Shown here: positions 1-5,941 of the stretch, piece by piece
How the letters are laid out: every line of letters begins with the position of its first letter
Position numbering within the stretch: position 1 is the stretch's first letter
From: JBLHLB01 sp047618505
Lineage (GTDB): Bacteria > Planctomycetota > UBA1135 > GCA-002686595
DNA: 9,571 bases
Direction of reading: 5' to 3'
Assembly (NCBI GenBank): GCA_047618505.1
Contig: JBLHLB010000142.1
Location: 1 to 9,571 of the forward strand
The notes under the pieces: generated by a model
What the model was told of the DNA's origin: nothing
The model's database searches: none
What the model saw: the letters and a program-made list of their open reading frames with translations, nothing else
Position numbers and translations under genes: made by a program

Positions 1-41
1 GACCCCTGGGGACACCCTTCGGTGGCATTCGAATCCCGATT

Positions 42-860
42 TCACCCCTCAACCAGTCCACCACTCTTTCGCTTCGCCATCCTTTGGAGCACACATTCCC
101 CCGCCACCCGCGCCGCCTCCTGCAGGGAAAAACCCAACCCCAAGCAAACCGCAAGGGTGCTGGCAAAGCGGCAGCCCGTCCCTCGCATCGAGCCCCGCTC
201 CCGAGCCAGCCTCAGCCAAGTCACCTCCGCGCGCCTACCCAGCACCAAATTCAACAGCGGGTCCTCGCCCCCATGTCCTCCCTTCAGAACAACTGCCCGA
301 GCACCGCGGGCCAGGAGGACTTCAGCGTACCGCAGGCGACAGGCCGACGAATCCGGGTCAGGGGCGAGCGCTCCGCCACTAAGGATCCGAGCTTCCGGAA
401 GATTCGGCGTAAGGACGATCCCCTGGGGAAGCACCTCGGAAAGAAGCAGTGTCCAAGCCTCTGCCCCCAGGAACTCCTCCCCGGAAGACGAGGCCAGGAT
501 TGGATCAAGGACGATGGGAAGCTCGGGGGCATCGGAGCGCAACTCGCGGATGAACTCGGCCACGGCCAGCACATGCTCCTTCCCGGGGAGCAGCCCAATC
601 TTCACGGCCGCTAGGCCGGTCGCCGCTGTGCGCGCCTCGGCCAACCATTCCGACGCCGGTCGAGCCCCTAGGGACCGAACCGCGCGGTCATCCTGATCTG
701 TCCAAGCGGTGACTACCGTGCGCAGCTCAACATCCGCTACGCCCGCTGCCCGGGCTCCATCTTGGACTCCCTCCTCATCAGCTCGCACGCCGGCGTACCC
801 GCGGGGCCCGCTGGAGGGGTCGTGCCCCGCGATCACCAGGAGCGCTGGCCGCGCACTCAC
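42..860 (-). CDS. thiD: ThiD-like hydroxymethylpyrimidine (phosphate) kinase, ribokinase fold
   Basis: This 272-residue protein matches the ThiD family in length (about 260-280 residues) and in motif order. An N-terminal LLVIAGHDPSSG (residues 7-18) corresponds to the family's AGSDPSGGAGIQAD. It is followed by TAWTDQ (51-56), AVKIGLLPG (85-93), VLDPILASSSG (117-127), VLTPNLPEA (149-157), VVLKGGHGG (190-198) and the anion-hole/catalytic GTGC (227-230). ThiD phosphorylates hydroxymethylpyrimidine and its monophosphate with ATP, in the cytoplasm, during thiamin synthesis or salvage. The GTG start (858-860) overlaps the stop of the upstream DHH gene as GTGA, with no evident Shine-Dalgarno, which suggests translational coupling. 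The first motif carries about four extra residues (PRGY region, 19-22), so the exact pyrimidine or pyridoxal-like substrate is uncertain. No other thiamin gene lies in the window. The family call is firm and the substrate is inferred. Confidence 0.87.
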   Translation of the reverse strand: MSARPALLVIAGHDPSSGPRGYAGVRADEEGVQDGARAAGVADVELRTVVTAWTDQDDRAVRSLGARPASEWLAEARTAATGLAAVKIGLLPGKEHVLAVAEFIRELRSDAPELPIVLDPILASSSGEEFLGAEAWTLLLSEVLPQGIVLTPNLPEARILSGGALAPDPDSSACRLRYAEVLLARGARAVVLKGGHGGEDPLLNLVLGRRAEVTWLRLARERGSMRGTGCRFASTLAVCLGLGFSLQEAARVAGECVLQRMAKRKSGGLVEG

Positions 861-1954
861 GGCAGTCGCGTCAGACGGGTGCCGTAGCGCGGGTCCGTGT
901 CCGACAGCTCATCGTTGTTGATCAGGGCCAGCATGCGTGTGCGCAGGCGGCGTTCGAGTCGACGCAGGACTTGATCATCAACGATCTCCAGGGTGATCTG
1001 TCCGCCGGCCACGGACCCACGTCCACCAAAGGAACCCTCCCCACCGAGAATGCGGCTCATCAACGGATAGGCCATGCCAAAGGCAAGATCCGTTCGCAGG
1101 GACACGTGGTAGAGGCCCTTGTATTCCCCGCCGACAAAAGCCCAGCGAGCGCCTTCCATGCGCAAAAAGAAGTCTGCCATCTCGGCCACCGACTCGGGAT
1201 TCGAAACACGCCCCAGTAGGCCGAAGGCCAGGGGCCCGTGGCGTCGTGCACGCGTCAAGGATCGGTGCAGCTCGCGGTAGTAGGAAGACGGCAGCGGCGG
1301 GTGGGCGATTCGCGCCATCATCTGTCTGTCCGCCTGGCGGAAGGTCTCGAAAAAGGCCTCTTCATCCAGGGGCGTCACGCTCATGGAGAGATCGCCCGTA
1401 TCGAAGCGAATGCCACAGGCCAGGGCCGTTGCCGTGGGTTCGTCCATGGCGATGCCGCCGTCGCGGAGGTACTCGTAGACGATCGTCGCGGTAGATCCAA
1501 CTCCAAGGCGCACATCGTGGTGCAGCGCGCGCACTCCATCATCATTCTCCGGCGCCTGGTGGTGATCAAACACCGCCAGAATCGGAAGACCCGAGGGTAG
1601 GGCGGTGTGCCCAAAGCTCGGCTGGGTATCAACCAGCAGTACACCCTGGTACTCCGATGCGTCGAGCTTCTCGTAGTCCGAGAAGTGCAGGTCCAGCTCG
1701 CGCACCATGGTCAGGTTCTCAGCCCGGAAGATACGTCCCACCGTTGCGACCTCAGGGTCGATGCCAAAGGCGCGCCGAAGGAGAAAGGCCAGGCCGCTCA
1801 ATGCACCCAACGCGTCCGGGTCGGGTGTGCGGTGAGTCAAGAGCAGCACCTTGCCCCCGTCGGGTCGCACGTGCTCTTTCAAGACCTTGCGCAGGTGCTC
1901 GATCGGCACAAGTCCGTCGAAGGGGGCGGGGGCAGGTTTCGTCTCGTCTTCCAT
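857..1954 (-). CDS. DHH/DHHA1 family phosphoesterase (NrnA-like)
   Basis: This 365-residue protein has the layout of DHH subfamily 1 phosphoesterases. The metal-binding motifs are HRTPDPDALG (41-50), VLLVDTQ (106-111), FDHH (129-132) and GIRFDTGDLS (181-190). GVGSTATIVYEYL (151-163) lies between the third and fourth. A C-terminal DHHA1 domain ends in GGRGSVAGGQI (310-320). Known relatives hydrolyse nano-RNA, pAp or cyclic dinucleotide breakdown products in the cytoplasm using Mn2+. In most relatives the DHHA1 signature reads GGHxxAAG; here the histidine is an arginine (R312). All the DHH-domain acidic and histidine ligands are present, so the enzyme should be active. The ATG start at 1952-1954 has only a weak Shine-Dalgarno. 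The gene leads an apparent two-gene operon with the ThiD-like gene through a four-base overlap. Which phosphoester it cleaves cannot be told from sequence. Confidence 0.9.
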   Translation of the reverse strand: MEDETKPAPAPFDGLVPIEHLRKVLKEHVRPDGGKVLLLTHRTPDPDALGALSGLAFLLRRAFGIDPEVATVGRIFRAENLTMVRELDLHFSDYEKLDASEYQGVLLVDTQPSFGHTALPSGLPILAVFDHHQAPENDDGVRALHHDVRLGVGSTATIVYEYLRDGGIAMDEPTATALACGIRFDTGDLSMSVTPLDEEAFFETFRQADRQMMARIAHPPLPSSYYRELHRSLTRARRHGPLAFGLLGRVSNPESVAEMADFFLRMEGARWAFVGGEYKGLYHVSLRTDLAFGMAYPLMSRILGGEGSFGGRGSVAGGQITLEIVDDQVLRRLERRLRTRMLALINNDELSDTDPRYGTRLTRLP

Positions 1955-2045
1955 GCAGCTCGTTGGTTCGCCCGCGCGGCAGGCGACGGCGCGTAATGGT
2001 AGGGCTGGGGTCGGGAGAGGCTCACATATTCCCCTCCGATCAGTC

Positions 2046-2096
2046 CTGGGCCCCCAGAGAGACGCTCAGTACCCACCCCATCGGCCCCCGGGGCCG
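2046..2096 (-). repeat. Two GC-rich inverted repeats after the TIM-barrel gene
   Basis: A perfect 7+1+7 palindrome, CGGCCCC-C-GGGGCCG (2082-2096), begins nine bases beyond the stop codon of the TIM-barrel gene. A second inverted repeat, CTGGG-CC-CCCAG, lies at 2046-2057. In RNA these would fold into strong GC hairpins. No T-run follows on the minus strand, so they are not canonical intrinsic terminators. They could stabilise the 3' end, act with Rho, or serve the leader of the downstream DHH gene. The hairpins are directly visible; their role is inferred. Confidence 0.45.
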
Positions 2097-2104
2097 CCCG
2101 AAGC

Positions 2105-3034
2105 TCAGAATCCCATGTCCACCAGGAAACGCACGCTCCCCAGTATTTCGGCGCGACCGTGGCTCGGCCCGATTTCGACAACACGTTCAGCCTGGGCCGG
2201 CACGTACTCCTGCAGGAGCTTGAAGTCGACTTCCCCCAGGCCGAGGGGCATCTCGGCCAAGTCCCCCGCCGCGTCCTGAAGGTGGATTCCAAGCATCCGC
2301 GCGGCATAGGCATCAACCCAGTCGCCCTGGCCCGGCAAGCCCTGGCAAGAGCGCACGTGGATGCGCCCAACATCGTGCCAATAGCCGACCTGAACACTCG
2401 ACAAGTCCTCCAACACCCAGCCCATGGCTTCGAAGCCGAGGAGGTCGTCAATGTGATGACCGGGCTCCACGGCGAAGGTCACCTCGGGTTGTTCAATACG
2501 AAGGGTGTGAAGTGAGCGGCAGAGCTGCTCGAGCTGCTTCTGCCCCTCCCGCTGCACGCGCTTGACGAATCCCCGCAGCTCTTCCTGAAGATCGGCGGGG
2601 TCGACATCCGCCGGCTGGCTAGCGATGCGGTGTTCGAAGACCCGAGCTTCCTTCTGAAGCCTGTCGTTCTCCACGGTAGCCCCGCGGACGACGAGCACGG
2701 GGCAATTCCATGCCGCAGCGAGGCGGGCGTGGCGGCGGACTGAATTTAGCGCGCGCTCCCGAATCACCGGGTCCAAACTGCCCAGGCGCTGGAATGCCAT
2801 GGAGCCGTTGAGCGCGTCGCGGCAACCAACCATCATCGAAGGAATCGTGACGCCCGTCTCGCGCTGGGAGTCCTCGAGTCCTTCCATTCCTGCGGGCGAT
2901 TCCGTCAGCCCCAGCTCGATTCGGCGGAACCCCATACCAACAGCCGCAAAGATCTGATCCTGGATCGCGCGCAAGCGCGTTCCAAAGCAGGTCGTCGAAA
3001 GGGAGTAGTTGTTGGGGATGCCCGGTGTAGTCAC
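2105..3034 (-). CDS. Sugar phosphate isomerase/epimerase-like TIM barrel (xylose isomerase/AP endonuclease 2 superfamily)
   Basis: The 309-residue product has the features of the xylose-isomerase-like TIM-barrel superfamily. The first strand is YSLSTTCF (10-17), followed by GFRRIELGLTE (35-45). Four candidate divalent-metal ligands lie at the expected strand ends: E190 in FAVEPGHH, the H220-D221 pair in GYWHDVGR, H251 in GIHLQD and E287 in VVEIGPS. The region around residues 120-175 is charged and helical (KEARVFEHR, EELRGFVKRVQREGQKQLEQL) and probably packs outside the barrel. The family includes sugar and inositol-derivative isomerases, epimerases and endonuclease IV-related enzymes; no substrate can be assigned. 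The GTG start at 3032-3034 is the first possible one, because an in-frame TAA sits seven bases upstream of it. No clear Shine-Dalgarno is seen. Gaps of 290 and 150 bases on either side suggest a single-gene unit. Confidence 0.82.
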   Translation of the reverse strand: MTTPGIPNNYSLSTTCFGTRLRAIQDQIFAAVGMGFRRIELGLTESPAGMEGLEDSQRETGVTIPSMMVGCRDALNGSMAFQRLGSLDPVIRERALNSVRRHARLAAAWNCPVLVVRGATVENDRLQKEARVFEHRIASQPADVDPADLQEELRGFVKRVQREGQKQLEQLCRSLHTLRIEQPEVTFAVEPGHHIDDLLGFEAMGWVLEDLSSVQVGYWHDVGRIHVRSCQGLPGQGDWVDAYAARMLGIHLQDAAGDLAEMPLGLGEVDFKLLQEYVPAQAERVVEIGPSHGRAEILGSVRFLVDMGF

Positions 3035-3324
3035 GGCGATTTATTGGTGCGCGTGGCCCCCTTCCCTGGGTCCGTTCGCATTTGTTGTAGCGTCCAGGCC
3101 TTTCGGCAGGAGTACGCCTCCGACTTTGGAACTCCTCCCGAAAACCACAGCCCTGGGAAAGATATTCGCGGGAAGGGGAAGAGGCCACTCCGGAGGGAGC
3201 GGGAAGGCAGCCCAAAAGTACGCCTCTCGGCCTGTCCCGTTCAAGCAATCTCAGGTCCCTCTCGCCGGCCTCTGCAGCGGGGGTCTGTGGGTGGACCCTG
3301 GAACCCCTTTGGGGCCGGCTAGTT
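3035..3324. other. 290-base intergenic gap between purB and the TIM-barrel gene
   Basis: I find no convincing gene here. The gap should hold the 3' end of the purB transcript and the promoter of the TIM-barrel gene. Visible structure is modest. There is a short hairpin CCCC-AAA-GGGG just after the purB stop (around 3304-3314), an inverted repeat GGGTC/GACCC around 3281-3298, and a perfect 10-base direct repeat (3111-3120 and 3217-3226). No T-run follows the hairpins, and no good -35/-10 pair stands out on the minus strand. Confidence 0.5.
3111..3226. repeat. 10-bp direct repeat AGTACGCCTC, two copies
   Basis: AGTACGCCTC occurs exactly at 3111-3120 and again at 3217-3226, both inside the gap upstream of the TIM-barrel gene; the copies start 106 bases apart. 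On the transcribed strand each reads GAGGCGTACT. Two exact 10-mers in a gap this small are unlikely but not impossible by chance. They could be operator half-sites, but flanking similarity is limited. Confidence 0.35.
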
Positions 3325-4764
3325 CTAGACGCGGATCTCTGTCTCGGCGGGAGCGATGTCCGCGTGCCGCTGAAGCAGAGGCTCGACTTCACCGTCTAGA
3401 AACTCGACAACCTGCTCCGGCGCCCGACCAACGAATCGCGCGGGGTCGAGCAACTCGTCCCAATGCGCGGCCACGGAACCAAAGAGAGAGTCTGTCGCTA
3501 GAAGGTCGCGCAGGGGATTCTCGAGGCCGTTGTGAATCGCCTCGGAAGCTTGGTGGGCCAGTACGCGAATGCGCTCGTGGGCGTCCTGACGATCGGCGCC
3601 GTTCTTGACCGCCTCCATCATCAGGATCTCCGTAGCCAGGAAGGGCAACTCCTCCCTCAGGTGGCGTTCGACGACCGCCGCGTGACAGACCAATCCCCCA
3701 CTGACGTTCTGCATCAACTGCAGAATGGAGTCCACCGCCAGGAAACTCTCGGCCAGGGCCATGCGCCTGTTGGCGGAGTCGTCCAGGGTACGCTCGAACC
3801 ACTGGTTAGCTGCGGTGTGTGCGGGATTGTCCAGAAGCGAGATCACGTGGCGTGACAGGGCACCGATGCGCTCGCAGCGCATGGGGTTACGCTTCCAGGG
3901 CATGGCGGACGAACCGATCTGCTTCTTCTCGAAGGGTTCCTCGAGCTCGCGCCGGCCGGCCGAGAGGCGGATGTCCACGGCAAATTTAGAAGCCGACTGA
4001 GCAATAGAGGAGAGCACCGAAAGCACGCGGAAGTCCAGCTGTCGCGGGTAGGTTTGCCCGGTGATCGCAAAGGTCCGCTTGAAGCCCATGCGCTCTGTGA
4101 CCAAGCGGTCCAACTCGCGCACCTTTGCATGATCCCCGTTGAACAACTCCAGGAAAGACGCCTGGGTTCCAGTTGTCCCCTTCACTCCGCGGAAGCGAAT
4201 CTGCTCTTCAATGTGATCAAGGTCGACCAGGTTGTTGCAAAGGTCCTGGAGCCAGAGGCACGCGCGTTTTCCAACCGTCGTCGCCTGGGCCGGCTGGTAG
4301 TGCGTCAACCCTAGGGCAGGCTGATCCTTCCAACGGCGTGCGAAGTCCACAAGGGCACGAATCGTACCGATGAGGTGGCGACGCACGAGCTGCACTCCCT
4401 CACGCAGGGCCATCAACTCGGAGTTGTCCGTGACAAAGCAGGAGGTCGCCCCCAAGTGCACGATGGCCCGGGCCTTGGGACAGATGTCGCCCCAGGCATG
4501 GACATGGGCCATGACGTCGTGACGCAGTTCGCGTTCGTACTTCGCGGCTAGTTCGTGATCGACAATGTCGACGTTCGCGCGCAGCTCGGCCACCTGCTCA
4601 GCGCTAACCGGGAGCCCGAGCTCATGCTCCGACTCCGCCAAGGCCAGCCAAAGCCGGCGCCAGTTCCTGAACTTCTGTTCGTTAGAAAAGACACGTCGCA
4701 TCGCCGCGCTTGCATAACGCGTCGAAAGGGGGCTCTGCCAGTTCTGATTCTCGTCGGACAACAC
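3325..4764 (-). CDS. purB: Adenylosuccinate lyase, eukaryotic (ADSL-like) type
   Basis: The 479-residue product is an adenylosuccinate lyase. It carries out two steps of purine synthesis: SAICAR to AICAR plus fumarate, and adenylosuccinate to AMP plus fumarate. It aligns by eye along its length with vertebrate ADSL. Shared blocks include RYAS (16-19), RHDVMAHVH (81-89), HLGATSC (103-109), THYQPAQATTVGKR (154-167), FRGVKGTTGTQASFL (191-205), the flexible signature loop GSSAMPWKRNPMR (284-296) and QWFERTLDDSANRR. Catalytic candidates are H82, H155, S285 and K291, which I align with human H86, H159, S289 and K295. The Shine-Dalgarno AGAGGAGG (4767-4774) is strong. It lies only two bases from the GTG used here but five from an in-frame TTG at 4759-4761, which may be the true start. 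A possible terminator and a short hairpin precede the gene. Confidence 0.96.
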   Translation of the reverse strand: MLSDENQNWQSPLSTRYASAAMRRVFSNEQKFRNWRRLWLALAESEHELGLPVSAEQVAELRANVDIVDHELAAKYERELRHDVMAHVHAWGDICPKARAIVHLGATSCFVTDNSELMALREGVQLVRRHLIGTIRALVDFARRWKDQPALGLTHYQPAQATTVGKRACLWLQDLCNNLVDLDHIEEQIRFRGVKGTTGTQASFLELFNGDHAKVRELDRLVTERMGFKRTFAITGQTYPRQLDFRVLSVLSSIAQSASKFAVDIRLSAGRRELEEPFEKKQIGSSAMPWKRNPMRCERIGALSRHVISLLDNPAHTAANQWFERTLDDSANRRMALAESFLAVDSILQLMQNVSGGLVCHAAVVERHLREELPFLATEILMMEAVKNGADRQDAHERIRVLAHQASEAIHNGLENPLRDLLATDSLFGSVAAHWDELLDPARFVGRAPEQVVEFLDGEVEPLLQRHADIAPAETEIRV

Positions 4765-4766
4765 GT

Positions 4767-4774
4767 CCTCCTCT
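4767..4774 (-). promoter_or_regulatory. Strong ribosome binding site of purB
   Basis: Reading AGAGGAGG on the minus strand, this is the best Shine-Dalgarno match in the window. Spacing is two bases to the GTG at 4762-4764 and five to the TTG at 4759-4761. The spacing therefore favours the TTG, one codon later, without changing the conserved protein. Confidence 0.7.
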
Positions 4775-4793
4775 GCTCGACCGTTGAATCGGA

Positions 4794-4807
4794 GGTCCCA
4801 CTGGACC
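4794..4807 (-). promoter_or_regulatory. Short hairpin in the purB leader
   Basis: GGTCC (4794-4798) and GGACC (4803-4807) form a perfect five-base stem with a four-base loop, about 20 bases upstream of the purB Shine-Dalgarno. It is too simple to be called a riboswitch. It might affect translation or belong to an upstream mRNA end. Confidence 0.3.
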
Positions 4808-4817
4808 CCTCGGAGCC

Positions 4818-4856
4818 AAAAGGATAACGAGCGTGGGCGCTGATTCGCGCACCCGC
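4818..4856 (-). terminator. Possible weak intrinsic terminator between the vanZ-like gene and purB
   Basis: The arms 4831-4840 and 4847-4856 pair at 8 of 10 positions around a six-base loop. On the transcribed strand they are followed by a T-rich stretch (TCGTTATCCTTTT, 4818-4830). The hairpin starts five bases after the vanZ-like stop codon. The two mismatches and the broken T-run make it a weak candidate. If real, it separates the nadC operon from purB. Confidence 0.4.
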
Positions 4857-4860
4857 CCGG

Positions 4861-5460
4861 TCAATCCCACAGAGTCGCCAAAAGAGCAGAGAGGATGCAC
4901 GCCAGGGAACCCAGCATCAGCCGCACGGCAAGCCCCCAGCTCGTGGCCCTGGGCCGGAGGAGGTAAGCCCCGACCCAGACGACCGAAATGGCTCCGCAGC
5001 TATCCGTAGTGAGATCTAGCAGGGTCGCCGTACGCCCATAGACAAAGGACTGGTGATACTCATCAAGGGCGCCGTAGGTGATGGTCACCGCCAAGACGCC
5101 TGCGGCGATCGCTGGCCGCAGCTGCGGGAGCGACTTGGAAGGCCCAAGGCGCCGCTCCTCGATCTGAAGCGCACTTGTCAGAAGCCCTAGGGCCACAAAG
5201 GCGAAGGCAGGTGCGTGGCCCAGGTTCGTGAACCAGCCCCAGGCGAAGTTCGGGTCCGGAGCAACTCCGCCGCGCAGGGAAGAGTGCCACCAAATCCAAC
5301 CTGACCAGCCCAGAGTCAGGACCAGGACGAGGCCCCGATTCAACCCCAGGAATCGACGCCCCATCCAAAGGTAGAGGCCTAGAAGCCCGCCATCAGAGCC
5401 CACAGCCAGTCCTATCCGGTCGCACATGAGCACGCCGGGGGATTCAGTTAGAGGCTTCAT
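4861..5460 (-). CDS. VanZ-family membrane protein
   Basis: The protein is about 199 residues from the ATG at 5458-5460. It contains the VanZ signature: LGHAPAFAFVALGLL near residues 80-93, then YGALDEYHQSFVYGRTATLLDLTTDSCGA (residues 129-157) with the typical D-E-x-x-Q-x-F and G-R-T-x-x-x-x-D pattern. Four to five hydrophobic segments predict an integral inner-membrane protein. VanZ-like proteins have no general known activity; some affect glycopeptide susceptibility, and many are just phage- or envelope-linked membrane proteins. The start is uncertain. The ATG at 5460 overlaps the kinase gene by 17 bases, an ATG at 5427 would begin just past that gene's stop, and an ATG at 5364 lies right before the first strong hydrophobic segment. 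None has a good Shine-Dalgarno. It is probably the last gene of the nadC operon. Confidence 0.8.
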   Translation of the reverse strand: MKPLTESPGVLMCDRIGLAVGSDGGLLGLYLWMGRRFLGLNRGLVLVLTLGWSGWIWWHSSLRGGVAPDPNFAWGWFTNLGHAPAFAFVALGLLTSALQIEERRLGPSKSLPQLRPAIAAGVLAVTITYGALDEYHQSFVYGRTATLLDLTTDSCGAISVVWVGAYLLRPRATSWGLAVRLMLGSLACILSALLATLWD

Positions 5461-5941
5461 CAGGGGTCTCGGAGCGGAGCTGCTTGCGGGCAAGGAAGGT
5501 CAGCCCTGTGCCCTCAGCGTTCTGCATCACGGTCAGTCCATCGACCATCTGGGCCAGCAAGAAGAGTCCACGCCCTCGATCATCCTCTAGATCAGGGATG
5601 CCCTCGGGCTTCAAGAGGGCGTTGACCTCCGCGACATCACCACCGCCTTCGTCGGTGACAGAGAGGCTCCAACCGTTGGGATCCACGGTCAAGCTCATTC
5701 GCATACGCACATCGCTGGTCATGTCCTCTTCGCTCATTGCCGCTCCCCCCCCGCCGTGGTCAATGACGTTTGCCAGCAGCTCCGAAACCACAAGGATCAG
5801 ATAGTCAACTTCACTGTGTGGAATGCCCTGCATGCGTGCAAAGCGCCGCACGACGTTACGCGCCACACGCACACCACGATGTGCCGCAGGTAGATCCAGA
5901 TTCAGTTCATGTCGCCCGCCGGGCCTTTCGTTCCCCGTCAC
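5444..5941 (-). CDS. RsbW-like GHKL ATPase/serine-threonine kinase (anti-sigma type)
   Basis: This 165-residue single-domain protein carries the Bergerat ATP-binding fold of the RsbW/SpoIIAB type. The N box is VVSELLANVIDHGGG (51-65, with E54 and N58), the G1 box is VTDEGGGD (95-102), and the G2 region is DRGRGLFLLAQMVD (121-134) followed by GTGLTF (144-149). Such proteins bind sigma factors or phosphorylate STAS-domain partners in partner-switching networks. No sigma factor, STAS protein or PP2C phosphatase is visible nearby, so the target is unknown. The GTG start (5939-5941) overlaps the nadC stop as GTGA. It has a good Shine-Dalgarno, GAGGTG (5947-5952), five bases away inside the last nadC codons. 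It contains no transmembrane segment or receiver domain. Confidence 0.85.
   Translation of the reverse strand: MTGNERPGGRHELNLDLPAAHRGVRVARNVVRRFARMQGIPHSEVDYLILVVSELLANVIDHGGGGAAMSEEDMTSDVRMRMSLTVDPNGWSLSVTDEGGGDVAEVNALLKPEGIPDLEDDRGRGLFLLAQMVDGLTVMQNAEGTGLTFLARKQLRSETPDEASN

Noticed and set aside
20..45. tRNA-like TTCGAAT loop at the left edge
   Set aside because: The flanking bases do not form a five-pair T stem on either strand, and no acceptor stem or anticodon arm can be placed.
22..696. Long plus-strand open frame opposite the ThiD-like gene
   Set aside because: Its translation is Arg/Ser/Pro-rich with no motif, and it is antisense to a well-supported kinase; high GC content makes such antisense frames common.
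3041..3244. 67-residue minus-strand frame in the purB/TIM-barrel gap
   Set aside because: It needs a TTG start without a ribosome site, and the product has no recognisable motif.
2619..3392. 257-residue minus-strand open frame spanning the TIM-barrel start, the gap and the purB end
   Set aside because: It overlaps two solid genes in a different frame, is Arg/Pro/Gly-rich, and shows no conserved segment.
4861..5493. TTG start at 5491-5493 for the VanZ-like protein
   Set aside because: It would overlap the kinase gene by 50 bases and add only a non-conserved tail; ATG codons at 5460, 5427 or 5364 fit better.
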